A stretch of 64,000 nt of DNA from Acinetobacter larvae (lineage in GTDB: Bacteria > Pseudomonadota > Gammaproteobacteria > Pseudomonadales > Moraxellaceae): positions 2,914,001 through 2,978,000 of the forward strand of contig NZ_CP016895.1 in the NCBI RefSeq assembly GCF_001704115.1. Reading direction: 5' to 3'. The first letter of the stretch is position 1; every line of letters begins with the position of its first letter. Made by a program: the position numbers and the translations under genes. This document shows, one piece after another, positions 27,208-37,135 of this stretch. The notes under the pieces were generated by a model. It was not told the DNA's origin. It ran no database searches and saw nothing but the letters and a program-made list of their open reading frames with translations.

Positions 27208-28473
27208 TTAAGATGCACTTTTATTGTTGATATTGTTTAAAAAACACGGCTTTTGACTCATGATCACTTGACGATCATATCGCTGCATCCAAGGAGATAA
27301 GCCATAATATGCCCCATTCAACTGGGAATATTCAATCAAGCTATAGCGAAAAAAATGAAAATAGCCAGCATCCACTGCTGTAGGTTGCATCCAGAATTGA
27401 TCCAATGCATGTTGACAGGTTAAACGTGGCAAGTCATATAATGCCCGCCCCAACACCTTCACTGGGATCTCATGATATAACGCTTGTATACCCGTCGTAC
27501 TATTAATCGTTACCATACCGCGACTATTTTTCAATAAAGTCGGCAAATGAATATCACAGAAATAATGCACTCGTCCGCTGATGCCATACTGTGCGGCACA
27601 GCGCTGAATTAACACAGCATAATTGCGATAACCACGATCCATTGGATGATGTTTTAACACCAGATGATGTTCTGCATCGGCATAATCACTAAAAGACCGA
27701 ATCACTTTTTCAATATAGCTTTCCATTTTTTTCAGATCACTGTGGACACGAATCTGAAAATCATTATGCACTTGCAAGGCAAAAACAAAATATTGCTTAG
27801 CATGTTGTTGTAAAAAGCCTTGAAAGCGTCGCGGTTCCAAAAAATAATTTTTCAAACGCCGATAGCCCGAGATCAACCAATAATATAATTCTTGATCAGG
27901 ACGCATACCACGGTGATGTTTATAGTGCGGAAAATACCAACTAGCTAAAATCCACATCAAATAATAAACAAATGCGCAGCACAACATTTTACGATAGCTA
28001 TTATGTACCACATCATAATGCACAGCAGGGCGAGCTTCTCCAGTTTCGGCTTGCGCGGCTAAATACTGTTTAAAATTGGAAAAGAAATTAACCCCATCTT
28101 GCTCAAAAGTAATGTAGTTCGGTCGTATATAGCCTTCTTCACAAGCAAAAAAACCAATGCCTAATTTCAAAGAAACTTCACGCGCGATTCGATGATACTT
28201 CCGACAATCCCCAAAACACAGCAGCGCATCAATCTGATGCGCATTGATAAAATCTTGTAACCACAGATTAAAGTCACCGACCCGACCACGAAAATTATAG
28301 GCATTCTGACATTGGTGATGAAACCACCAATCTCCACCATTAAAATTTACTTTAAAAGTCTCAATCTGATGCTGTTCGAGCCATTGGGCCAACTGATTGA
28401 AGTAATCTCCCATTGGTCCTTGCAGTAATAATACTTTTTTTGATGATAAAAGTTCATCAAGATGCACAGACAT
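27208..28473 (-). CDS. kpsS: capsule polysaccharide Kdo-linker transferase KpsS
   Basis: Kdo transferase of 421 residues that, in characterised systems, puts the first beta-Kdo on lyso-phosphatidylglycerol and thereby starts the lipid anchor of ABC-exported capsules. Seen are KVLLLQGPMGDYFNQLA at the N-terminus, LLCFGDCRKYHRIARE, the conserved FACEEGYIRPNYITFE, VLKHHPMDRGYR and TINSTTGIQALYHEIPVKVLG. Length is close to E. coli KpsS. It is separated from kpsC by one base, so the two are translationally coupled, and a strong terminator follows. It acts at the cytoplasmic face of the inner membrane. Confidence 0.95.
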   Translation of the reverse strand: MSVHLDELLSSKKVLLLQGPMGDYFNQLAQWLEQHQIETFKVNFNGGDWWFHHQCQNAYNFRGRVGDFNLWLQDFINAHQIDALLCFGDCRKYHRIAREVSLKLGIGFFACEEGYIRPNYITFEQDGVNFFSNFKQYLAAQAETGEARPAVHYDVVHNSYRKMLCCAFVYYLMWILASWYFPHYKHHRGMRPDQELYYWLISGYRRLKNYFLEPRRFQGFLQQHAKQYFVFALQVHNDFQIRVHSDLKKMESYIEKVIRSFSDYADAEHHLVLKHHPMDRGYRNYAVLIQRCAAQYGISGRVHYFCDIHLPTLLKNSRGMVTINSTTGIQALYHEIPVKVLGRALYDLPRLTCQHALDQFWMQPTAVDAGYFHFFRYSLIEYSQLNGAYYGLSPWMQRYDRQVIMSQKPCFLNNINNKSAS

Positions 28474-28474
28474 A

Positions 28475-30511
28475 CTAATTAAGCTTTCCTATTCTCAAAC
28501 GCCGCATCGTGGTAAAAAGCTTGGCTAGCCATGATTTTTTGCGCGCGATGGGGTTTAACCTTTCTTGCTGTAAATAATCAATAACTTGCTCCACCCCTAC
28601 ACGCGGTATACACATATGATCTGCTACAGGTAAGTTATATACCGAGTAGTCTATTAAAGTGATATAAACCAATTCTTCTAAGCTCAATTGACGCTGACGT
28701 CGCTGGCATACATGACGATCATGTGTTAATCCCCATCCTGCATAAAATGGTAAACCATAGCAACACACAGTTACACCACGTAACAAAGCTTCAAAGCCAG
28801 TTAACGAGCTAATAGTATGTATTTCATCACATATTTTAAAACAGTCAATAATTGAAGCAAACAATTCTATACAATTTGCATATTGTAGCACTATATTGTC
28901 AGAAAGTTGCCCTTTTCTAAGCCCAGCATGCACATCGGGGTGCGGTTTATAAATAATATAAGCATCAGGATGATCTTGGCGTACTTGCTGCAATAAGCTT
29001 AGATTCGTCTTGATGTCTACGCCACCGAGTTGCACAGAAAGATCATCATCAACCTGACCAATCACCAATAAGACACGTTGTGAAGTTGCTGGACGTAATA
29101 AGCTTTTGTTTTGTCCAACATTGTATTTGGAAATCCCGGTTTGCTTGATTGTTGCAATTAATGCGCGCGCACGTTGTAACTGTGCTGCATCCAACTGCGC
29201 CTGATTAAGTTGCTGTTCCAAACTCGATGGCTGTGTCGCATCATAGTAAATGCCAAGTTCATCAAACACCAAAGCATAAGGTCGAATCAACGCAGCACCT
29301 AAGCCCAAGGAGCGAATAAAACCATCTTCTACCGTACATACCTTGCTATAGCCTTGTGCTTTCAAGGCTTTGGCTTTTTTCCCCCAAGCCACGATCTGCT
29401 GTGTTTTTTTCGGTTTTAAAAAACAATGGAATCGCACCTGAGTCTGCGGAAAAGCCAGATATGCCCGTATAAATTCACGCTTCCAACGACTAAAACCATA
29501 GGCTTGTAAGGCTGAAGGCAAAGTCGTTTGGGCTTGAATATTGGGGATTAAAATCGCTAAGATCTGTTCGAGTGTGCAAGGTTGCCCAGTAATGGGAGAC
29601 ACATAACGCGCATACTGCAGATATGCGCAATCGAAAAGCTGCGCCAGACTCCGCGCTTGTTGGCGTCGCCCCTTTAAAATATGTAAGGGGGCATGTTGAT
29701 CATCTGTCAGCCCCCATGCGGCATACCAGGGTACCCCAAAGCAATGTACCGTCTTCTCACAGAGTAAAGCTTCAAAGCCCAACTGTGAACTCACCACATA
29801 GACTTCATCCATTGCTTGCAATAGGGCAAAGGGATTGTAGTTAGCCGTTAAGGTTTGAATGCGCGGATGTTGTAAATCTTGTGCTTGGAAATGTCCTTGG
29901 GCACGTCCAGCCAAAACATCGGGATGGGTTTTTACCCAAATCACTGCATCTGGATGGTCCTGTAAGGCCTGTTGTAACATGTACTGAAAAGTTGCTGGAC
30001 GCGCCCCCGCATAATGGATCGACTGATCTCCAAAGGTTTGATCCACCACTAAAATATTTTTTTGACCCGCAAATAGCGCGGCATGAAAGGCTTCAAATTT
30101 TTGATTATATTTGGTAATACCATAGCTTTTAATCGTTGCGATGGCTGACAAGGCTCGAGGCGCGTCATGCTGTTGCATCTGAGCAATCAATTGTTCTAAA
30201 TCAGATGTTTGTAAGGCATCAAAATAAATACCACGCCGATCCATTACCAAAGACAAGGCGGGATACCCCGCCTTCCCTAGACCTAGGGAACGGATAAAAC
30301 CATCTTCGAGGCAAATACAGTCAAGACCATACTGTGCGGCATAGCGCTGCGCACGAAAAAAACTGGCTTTGCGTCCCCAGCCAGCAATTTCACGATGTTG
30401 TTTTAAGCGTTTCTTTCTAAGCAAATAATTGTTGGTCCATAAATCGCAACGATCATTGAGTAGCCCCTTAAGGCTAGCTGATTGTGCTATTTTTCTTGAA
30501 CTAACCAACAT
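28475..30511 (-). CDS. kpsC: capsule polysaccharide poly-Kdo transferase KpsC
   Basis: Dual-domain Kdo transferase of 678 residues that lengthens the Kdo linker with alternating linkages in known systems. The two homologous halves can both be seen: CLEDGFIRSLGLG near residue 70 with WVKTHPDVLAGR, and TVEDGFIRSLGLG near residue 390 with IYKPHPDVHAGL. Each half also has SSQLGFEALL or SSLTGFEALL. Neither half has lost its motif, so both are probably active. ATG 30511 is chosen because GGTGG lies before it; a TTG at 30550 would add 13 residues. First gene of kpsC-kpsS, divergent from the CgeB-like glycosyltransferase. Confidence 0.95.
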   Translation of the reverse strand: MLVSSRKIAQSASLKGLLNDRCDLWTNNYLLRKKRLKQHREIAGWGRKASFFRAQRYAAQYGLDCICLEDGFIRSLGLGKAGYPALSLVMDRRGIYFDALQTSDLEQLIAQMQQHDAPRALSAIATIKSYGITKYNQKFEAFHAALFAGQKNILVVDQTFGDQSIHYAGARPATFQYMLQQALQDHPDAVIWVKTHPDVLAGRAQGHFQAQDLQHPRIQTLTANYNPFALLQAMDEVYVVSSQLGFEALLCEKTVHCFGVPWYAAWGLTDDQHAPLHILKGRRQQARSLAQLFDCAYLQYARYVSPITGQPCTLEQILAILIPNIQAQTTLPSALQAYGFSRWKREFIRAYLAFPQTQVRFHCFLKPKKTQQIVAWGKKAKALKAQGYSKVCTVEDGFIRSLGLGAALIRPYALVFDELGIYYDATQPSSLEQQLNQAQLDAAQLQRARALIATIKQTGISKYNVGQNKSLLRPATSQRVLLVIGQVDDDLSVQLGGVDIKTNLSLLQQVRQDHPDAYIIYKPHPDVHAGLRKGQLSDNIVLQYANCIELFASIIDCFKICDEIHTISSLTGFEALLRGVTVCCYGLPFYAGWGLTHDRHVCQRRQRQLSLEELVYITLIDYSVYNLPVADHMCIPRVGVEQVIDYLQQERLNPIARKKSWLAKLFTTMRRLRIGKLN

Positions 30512-30714
30512 AAAGCAAATACCACCATGAAATTTATCGCATTTTAGCAAAAAATTTACTACTATTATAAAAAGTCCGCTCTAAATTTTTTTATGCTTCA
30601 TGCACTAACACTTTAAATTAAATGATTAGGTAACTAGATTTTTATTGACTAAACTAGCGTGTCTTATCCGTTACATTAAGCTCCATATCTTTCAAATTCA
30701 ACTGTAAGTGATCC

Positions 30715-31746
30715 ATGATTTTCACCTTTAAAACTAAGCCTCAATTCAATATTCTATCTATCTTAGATCATTTTACAGAGCAAGCTTTAAGCTTAGAGCC
30801 CCATGTTAATTTAATTCCAGCAAAAACAAGGTTTAGACCATTATTTAGCACTAAAATAGACATGTTATTGGTTGAGTCGACGTGGCTTGGAAATCAAGGT
30901 CATTGGCAATATCAAGTTGCAAGCTATCCTGAACATCCACAACGTAATAATATTAAACTCAAAAAACTAATCGATTGGGCAAAGAACAAAGGCATACCTA
31001 CCGTTTTTTGGAATAAAGAAGACCCTTTTCATTTTGAACAATTCATAGCGTCTGCTTCTTTATTTGACTATATCTTCACCACCGATAAAAATATGATCAA
31101 CCATTATAAAAAAAGGCTCAATCATACCCATATTTATAGTCTTATGTTTCCAATACAACCTAAAATTCATTATGCAACCCCACTCATAAATATCAAGCAT
31201 AAATCCAGTATCTTCATTGGAAGTTACATAAAACACATGCATAGTGAAAGGCAACAATGGCAAGATACATATTTTCCAATAGCGGCTCAATATGGTGGTT
31301 TAACCATCGTCGATCGTCATGCACAGAACACTCATGAACACTACCAATTTCCACAATTAGCCAATACCACCTACTTGGCTCAAGTGCCATATGAGCAAAC
31401 AGGACATTTATATCGGCAATACCAACAAGCATTAAATGTGAATACGATTACAGATTCACCCACTATGTTTTCGCGACGTTTACTTGAAATCATGGCATGC
31501 GGTCGACTGGCAATCAGTAATCCTTGTTTAGCCATAAACGAACATTTTAAAGCGTGTTGCGAAGTGATAGAAAACCAACAACAGGCACAACAGCTATTTA
31601 AGCAATTAGAATATGGCTATCTACCCGAACAAGTGGAAAAAATAAATTACGCATGCCACTACGTGCAACAAAATTTTAATGTACAGTCTTGGCTACAACA
31701 GATTCTACGTACGTGTAATATCGATCACCCTTATTTAACACTTTAA
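30715..31746 (+). CDS. CgeB-like glycosyltransferase of the capsule locus
   Basis: Cytoplasmic protein of 343 residues resembling CgeB/GT-B-type glycosyltransferases (glycosyl transferases group 1, second family). Motifs: VESTWLGNQGHWQYQ, GIPTVFWNKEDPFHFEQF, FDYIFTTDKNMINHY, and a C-terminal nucleotide-sugar part MFSRRLLEIMACGRLAISN. The same motifs (ESAWQGKESLWKAKV, LFWNKEDPVHFGTF, VFTTDIDCIGQY, FARRVFEMLASNTIVLSN) occur in the middle of the 1416-residue protein at 37136-41386, so the two are paralogs inside one locus. It is followed after 17 bases by the GT2 gene. It probably adds a sugar to the capsule repeat; donor and acceptor are unknown. Confidence 0.8.
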   Translation: MIFTFKTKPQFNILSILDHFTEQALSLEPHVNLIPAKTRFRPLFSTKIDMLLVESTWLGNQGHWQYQVASYPEHPQRNNIKLKKLIDWAKNKGIPTVFWNKEDPFHFEQFIASASLFDYIFTTDKNMINHYKKRLNHTHIYSLMFPIQPKIHYATPLINIKHKSSIFIGSYIKHMHSERQQWQDTYFPIAAQYGGLTIVDRHAQNTHEHYQFPQLANTTYLAQVPYEQTGHLYRQYQQALNVNTITDSPTMFSRRLLEIMACGRLAISNPCLAINEHFKACCEVIENQQQAQQLFKQLEYGYLPEQVEKINYACHYVQQNFNVQSWLQQILRTCNIDHPYLTL

Positions 31747-31763
31747 AGTGACAGGACATTATT

Positions 31764-32735
31764 TTGACTGCTCTACCCAATGACCTTGACCTAAGTATCA
31801 TCATACCAATCGATTTTAATCGTCGTGCATGGAATATTTATCAACATTGTAAGTTACTTAAAACGCAACTCAATCATCATAATGTACAGGTCATTTTAGG
31901 TTGTGTACCACAACCAGCTTTTTGGTATAAACGTTTAATTAATCTATTTAAAGATAGCCCCAATATTCATATCGTACAGACCAACACCCAGTCTAGTCAT
32001 CTATCTGAATTACGCAATCAAGCACTGCAACAGGTCACTACAACATATGTCATGTTTTTAGACATTGATATCTATTGTTCTTTTGCACAAATACAGCAAA
32101 GTTATCTTGATGTGTTGGCGCATCCCCAGCAGATTTGCATGTACCCATGTTTATATCTGAGTGCCAAAGGCAGTAAAAAAATCAATCGACTCAAACCTAA
32201 TGATTTTAAAAAAGCATATTTTCATTTTAAACGTGATTTAATTTTACATTTAGCGTTCCCCTCTTCCATCATTATCTGTGACATGCAAAGTGTTCAAAAG
32301 ATTAATGGCTTTGATCCAGCTTATATTGGACATGGATATGAGGATTTTGATTTTATGCTGCGATTATTCCATCATAAAGAGTTACTCAGTTATAGCCCTG
32401 AAATCTTAATCGATGAGCCCTATCGTGCGCCACTCATGAGCAGAGGCTTCCGTGCAATGATGGCTGAAATACAATTAGAACAACTATTAGAAGACAATTA
32501 TTTTATTCATCTATACCATAAAAAAAATAAACAAGAACGCTATTATCAAAAACGTAATAACAATCAAGCTTATTTTTTAGAAAAATTTCAGCATTTAATC
32601 AATACAGAATCAACACTAGATCGTGCTCCCCCCTATTTGCTACAACAGTTTTTTCAATTACTCAAAGAAAAACAGCATAATCGCTTGGATTATGCTGTAC
32701 TTTGGGCTGAGTTAGAGGGGCATTGGTTGAGGTGA
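31764..32735 (+). CDS. glycosyltransferase family 2 with galactosyltransferase-type C-terminal motif
   Basis: GT-A enzyme of 323 residues. The N-terminus LDLSIIIPIDFNRRAW starts the nucleotide-binding fold. The DxD-type motif is in FLDIDIY near residue 100. INGFDPAYIGHGYEDFDFML near 190 is the GT-A C-terminal motif found in chondroitin/heparosan-type polymerases and galactosyltransferases. The start codon is TTG with AGGA seven bases upstream; there is no better ATG. Its stop is five bases from the convergent DUF6270 gene. It probably forms one glycosidic bond of the capsule repeat unit; a hexosamine or galactose donor is possible by analogy only. Confidence 0.82.
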   Translation: MTALPNDLDLSIIIPIDFNRRAWNIYQHCKLLKTQLNHHNVQVILGCVPQPAFWYKRLINLFKDSPNIHIVQTNTQSSHLSELRNQALQQVTTTYVMFLDIDIYCSFAQIQQSYLDVLAHPQQICMYPCLYLSAKGSKKINRLKPNDFKKAYFHFKRDLILHLAFPSSIIICDMQSVQKINGFDPAYIGHGYEDFDFMLRLFHHKELLSYSPEILIDEPYRAPLMSRGFRAMMAEIQLEQLLEDNYFIHLYHKKNKQERYYQKRNNNQAYFLEKFQHLINTESTLDRAPPYLLQQFFQLLKEKQHNRLDYAVLWAELEGHWLR

Positions 32736-32740
32736 GAAAC

Positions 32741-33460
32741 TTAAGTAATACTTTTAATGACATAATGATAGTAGTCATCTATAAAATGAAATGGAGAAAC
32801 TCCCCATTTATGATCAGACTTTGCGATTATCAAATCTAAAGGAATCTCTATAAATTGATCTTTTTTAAGATATCTCTCCAAATATAAATACATTTGTTCT
32901 AACTTTTCATTTTCTTGAAGAACTTGTTCATCACTAATATTTTCAATTTTACTGCCACTATCTAATTCATTTGTCCAAAAAGTTCTCTGCAACTTAATAG
33001 TATTAATAGTTCCTTTTTCGTCTAGTATACTAAAAAAATTATCAACTCCCTGTTTCCATAAATCAAAAAACTTATCACTATGTGTATTTATTAAACTTTT
33101 AGGCTTAATTTTTGTTTTTAAAAATTCGTTTGAACGCGTTACCAACTGATTATTATCTAATAGTGCTAAATGAAAACGTTCATCTATTAAGTCCATCAAC
33201 AAAACATCATATTCAGAACTAACTATAGATTTTAAAATTGAATGTTGTAAATCATATTCAACAATACGCTTTTGAAACTTAGATTCAATGTTATTTAAAG
33301 AAGTTATAAAACTATTACTGGCTACTGGATTAGTATAGTTAAGAGTAGCTAAAGAGCTTCTTGCAAAATAATTAATTAATGAATATTCTCTATTAGATAT
33401 AAATTCCAAAGAGTCTCTAGAAACACAACTACCATATATTAATATACTCAAATTTTTCAT
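32741..33460 (-). CDS. DUF6270 domain protein (SGNH-hydrolase-like)
   Basis: Protein of 239 residues, low GC. The N-terminus ILIYGSCVSRDSLEFI and the C-terminal DHKWGVSPFHFIDDYYHYVI agree with the DUF6270 family, often met in polysaccharide loci. The GSCxSRD and the late D-x-x-H-like region recall SGNH/GDSL hydrolases, with the usual serine loop shifted. A role in adding or removing an acyl group from capsule sugars is possible but not shown. No signal peptide, so cytoplasmic. It lies downstream of the heparinase-like gene on the same strand, with 371 AT-rich bases between them. Confidence 0.75.
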   Translation of the reverse strand: MKNLSILIYGSCVSRDSLEFISNREYSLINYFARSSLATLNYTNPVASNSFITSLNNIESKFQKRIVEYDLQHSILKSIVSSEYDVLLMDLIDERFHLALLDNNQLVTRSNEFLKTKIKPKSLINTHSDKFFDLWKQGVDNFFSILDEKGTINTIKLQRTFWTNELDSGSKIENISDEQVLQENEKLEQMYLYLERYLKKDQFIEIPLDLIIAKSDHKWGVSPFHFIDDYYHYVIKSIT

Positions 33461-33831
33461 AATTTAGCCTTTAAACGAAACTTAAATGTAATAGCTACAA
33501 ACGAATTTTATAGCGTAAATTAATAATCCTCGGTCAAAAAATTAATTCCAGAATAATAATCAACCGACCCATTAAAATAGATCTTAAGGGAAAAAGGAGC
33601 GATAATAAACTCTATCTAGACATTAAATCAATATATTAGGAAAACAACTACAACCTAACAATAATAACTAAATTGCATATAATCTTAACTCCTATTTATT
33701 CACCTTAATGATAAATACATGCTCACATATAGATACATATACAACAGAAAAATATCACTATAAAAACAATAATTTCTAGTCCACTACATCTCTAAATAAT
33801 AATATCTACATTATATCAATAACATAAAATA
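33461..33831. other. very AT-rich gap between DUF6270 and heparinase-like genes
   Basis: About 370 bases, strongly AT-rich, with no open frame of note on either strand. It probably contains the promoter of the DUF6270 gene, but the base composition makes hexamer searches by eye meaningless. Confidence 0.5.
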
Positions 33832-35652
33832 TTAGAAAAGAGGTTTTATACTCCAGATAATCTGATTAAAGCGGTCATTCAAATATATCCGCAAATTAAA
33901 AACATTAAAACTCTTATAATAAGTTGGACTTACTCTACCTTCATTTACATGATTATCACCATGAGAAACAACTACATCTTCGTATCCACTATGCAACTTT
34001 ATTTCAACAATTTCTTTATTATTTTTCTTAACCTTTATTACACCATTTTTATTAGAAATAAATATACCATGATTAAATAGTAAATTTAAATAAACTCTTC
34101 CATCAAAATCATTTTTTACAACAGAATCTTTAAATAAAATTTCACCATTTGAAAAGACATCAATTTTACGTTTCCATTTAAATATATTTTTATTATTTAA
34201 TAGAGAGGAATATCCACCTAGGGAACAATCAACATCTTCAGAAAGACATTCATCTTTAAAAACAAAACTTTGATTAAGTTGAACATCTTGCGGATAAAAG
34301 ATATTATCTTCAATACACAAAACATTATGGGCACGATCAGAGGTGAAATATTTTCTAAAATCACTATGATCGTAACTATACTTACCACCATCAGCAAAAA
34401 TATTTTGACCAAAAACACCATATATAAAACTTAAATTATCAGCATGTTTATGAATTAGATTTTTATTACTAGCACTAAAACATAAAAAAGTATGCAATTC
34501 TTCAAACTTTCTATATACAATATAGTTAGAATCAATTAAATTTAGTAAATAGTATTTTTTGGCAGAATCATAATAATTATTATCACCAACAAAATTAACA
34601 CCTTTACCTTCAGTATCACCTATTGTAAAAAGATTGCCATCATAATCAGTAAACCATGATAAAATTTTATTTTTATTTCTTTTTATAGCTAAGATACGTT
34701 CATTATCTTTTACAAAAAGCTCCTCAGGAATTACACTCAAAAGATCACACAAATATAGATGATAATATGGAGAGTTCTCACTTGAAAAACCATCCTTATT
34801 GATAAGACTATTAAGTAATAAAGTCATCATATCTTCACTATAATTTAGTATATCATTATATTTTTCACCATTATATGATATAACAAGCATTCGAAGTGAT
34901 ATCATTTGCCATACACCATGATTCCCATGTGATAAAAATTCTTTGTTAAATAATTTTTCAATATGAAGATCATATAAATGCTGTAACTTCTCTACTTCAA
35001 CATTCGAAAAAATATTATTTACTAGATTAATATTATTAATTTCAAAAAACAAAGCAAGATGAATACCTCTTAACGCACAAGACATATCATACCATAAAAA
35101 CTCTTTTCTCCTGCTATCACCATTATAAATAAAATCATAATATTCCAATATCTTATCTTTTATTTCCAAAATATAATTACAATTATAAGTTTTGAAAAAT
35201 TCATTCCAAATTGGGGAGAGAAAACGCCAAGAGTTTAAATTAAATGCAAGGTTTCTATCTTTATTTATCCAGTTTATTTTTTCAAAAACATTAAAGTATT
35301 TAGCATCATTTCTACACTTATACCCTTTTTCTTTTAAGATTTTATAATCACCCAAAATTATCGTTCTATATTTACTTCTAACATCATTGACTAATAATAA
35401 TTCTTTTGATTCAAATATTTTTTTAGATATTTCATTACTAACATAATACACTAAAATTCTAATTTTTTTATTTAAAAGATCAAAGGCGTTAAAATGAAAA
35501 TTTAATGATTTAAAGTAAAAAATCTTAATTTTCTTTTTTCCTTCAAACACATACAAAATAAAAGAATCGCCATCTGATTTTACTTCTAAATTTTGGATTT
35601 CAATTAGATATCTTTTTTTTGAAGAATTATACGAACAAACCACGCCAACCAT
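33832..35652 (-). CDS. heparinase II/III family protein without signal peptide
   Basis: Polysaccharide-lyase-type protein of 606 residues. Family motifs in order: WYDMSCALRGIHLALFF, SHGNHGVWQM near 240, GFSSENSPYYHLYLCDLL, IGDTEGKG, HKHADNLSFIYG near 399 and SDRAHNVL near 439. These are the helix-barrel and beta-sandwich elements of heparinase II/III and alginate lyases, and the usual catalytic His/Tyr/Asn candidates are present. The N-terminus (MVGVVCSYNSSKKRYL) has no signal peptide, so it seems to stay in the cytoplasm. The first 100 residues are a beta-rich module. GGGAG precedes the ATG. GC is far below the kps genes, a sign of separate origin. It may degrade or edit uronic-acid capsule inside the cell. 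Confidence 0.85.
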   Translation of the reverse strand: MVGVVCSYNSSKKRYLIEIQNLEVKSDGDSFILYVFEGKKKIKIFYFKSLNFHFNAFDLLNKKIRILVYYVSNEISKKIFESKELLLVNDVRSKYRTIILGDYKILKEKGYKCRNDAKYFNVFEKINWINKDRNLAFNLNSWRFLSPIWNEFFKTYNCNYILEIKDKILEYYDFIYNGDSRRKEFLWYDMSCALRGIHLALFFEINNINLVNNIFSNVEVEKLQHLYDLHIEKLFNKEFLSHGNHGVWQMISLRMLVISYNGEKYNDILNYSEDMMTLLLNSLINKDGFSSENSPYYHLYLCDLLSVIPEELFVKDNERILAIKRNKNKILSWFTDYDGNLFTIGDTEGKGVNFVGDNNYYDSAKKYYLLNLIDSNYIVYRKFEELHTFLCFSASNKNLIHKHADNLSFIYGVFGQNIFADGGKYSYDHSDFRKYFTSDRAHNVLCIEDNIFYPQDVQLNQSFVFKDECLSEDVDCSLGGYSSLLNNKNIFKWKRKIDVFSNGEILFKDSVVKNDFDGRVYLNLLFNHGIFISNKNGVIKVKKNNKEIVEIKLHSGYEDVVVSHGDNHVNEGRVSPTYYKSFNVFNLRIYLNDRFNQIIWSIKPLF

Positions 35653-35813
35653 ATACCACTCCCAAATTCATATATCATAATACATTCTTTTATGTAAAAC
35701 AATTTAATTCTCATATACTTTATAAGAATTGATTTTGTATAATACATCTACAACTTTACAACTGTTGACCGATAGAGGTCTAAAGCACAGTTCACTTAAT
35801 ACAGGATACTTTA

Positions 35814-37073
35814 ATGTTAAACTCTCTCAAGCACATTTTTAACCTAAAAAAAGTTAAATGGCTTTCTAACTTTAATGAAAGTGAAAATGAAATAAATTTT
35901 AGTTTTAAATCTCAAGCATCTTTTAAATATCTAGAATCTGACAAATTTAGTATCGACGATGCAAAAGGAAAATGCTTAAGTTTTATAACATCAACCCCAA
36001 CCAATTTAAGTTTTATTATTATATATTTTAATGGAAGTGAAAAGCTAAGTTTGCAAGGGTTCTACTCTCATAAAATTCAAGAATTAATTATTCCTATCGA
36101 TGCAACACATTTTAAATTATGTTTAAGAGTAGTTCCTTCTGAAAATATTAACATTAATTACTTTAAATTTACCAATAAAATAAATATAGAGAAGGATTAT
36201 TTAAATTTATTTTCATTCAAAGCGCAGTTTAATGAATGTAAGCCATCAATTAAGCAAGTAAAAATAATAATTGAGACTTTGTTTTGCGACACAGAAAAAA
36301 ATGAGATAACTTTAGATAAATATTTAAGTTTTCTAGAAGCGCAACTATTTATATACTCACAAAATCAATATAATATTGAAAATATATACTGGGTAGTACA
36401 TATTTCATCAGATAAACAAAAGTATATTAATAAAATCAACATTTTTAAAAAAAAATACTCTATAAAAAATATTTACATCAACATATATAACCACTTAAAA
36501 TCTTATCAATCCAATGAAAATAGTATTGATAAAAGAGTCAAACCAAATTTATTTTATCCAAACTATAACCGTTTATTTGAAAATTTTTTAAAAAAACTTC
36601 CTAGAAACTTCCATCTAAAAAACTATATTATACGCATAGGATTAGACGATGATGACTTCCTATCGAACGATCATTATTTAAAAATTTTTAATACTGTAAA
36701 AAAATATATCAGTAATATTAAGTCTAATTCAGAAACTTATATTGGTTTCCCTGAATGTAATTTGGTTTATTATAAGTTTGATGGTAAGATTCTACTAAAA
36801 AAACAAATTCTTCGAAGAATTATGACTGGAAATAGATTTGTTATCTCTTACAATAAAATACCACAAACATCACCATTTTCACTAACAGAGGATTTCACAA
36901 AACAATCATCAGAAAACTATATTATAGAATCATCAGAAAATCCAACTTTCTTTTACAATAGGCATGGAAATAACTTATCTAATAACTCTAAAGATCATCA
37001 TACCCATACAAATATATCTGAAATAGATTTTAATAATCATCAGGAACTATTAAACTATATTATTTCCAAATAA
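35814..37073 (+). CDS. putative glycosyltransferase with N-terminal beta-sandwich module
   Basis: Protein of 419 residues from the low-GC centre of the locus. The C-terminal half has IIRIGLDDDDFLSNDHYLK near 270, the pattern of GT-A-like transferases related to the putative rhamnosyltransferase group, with the acidic run as metal and donor site. IETLFCDTEKNEITLDKYL and IYWVVHISS begin that domain. The first 120 residues (FSFKSQASFKYL, IPIDATHFKLCLRVVPS) look like a beta-sandwich and resemble, faintly, the two beta modules inside the 1416-residue transferase. AGGAT lies about six bases before ATG. I do not recognise the exact family; glycosyl transfer is an inference from the motif and location. 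Confidence 0.65.
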   Translation: MLNSLKHIFNLKKVKWLSNFNESENEINFSFKSQASFKYLESDKFSIDDAKGKCLSFITSTPTNLSFIIIYFNGSEKLSLQGFYSHKIQELIIPIDATHFKLCLRVVPSENININYFKFTNKINIEKDYLNLFSFKAQFNECKPSIKQVKIIIETLFCDTEKNEITLDKYLSFLEAQLFIYSQNQYNIENIYWVVHISSDKQKYINKINIFKKKYSIKNIYINIYNHLKSYQSNENSIDKRVKPNLFYPNYNRLFENFLKKLPRNFHLKNYIIRIGLDDDDFLSNDHYLKIFNTVKKYISNIKSNSETYIGFPECNLVYYKFDGKILLKKQILRRIMTGNRFVISYNKIPQTSPFSLTEDFTKQSSENYIIESSENPTFFYNRHGNNLSNNSKDHHTHTNISEIDFNNHQELLNYIISK

Positions 37074-37135
37074 AATTAAATAACCGCAATATATAAATAT
37101 TGCGGTTTACAATAATTAAAATTTGATATTATTAG

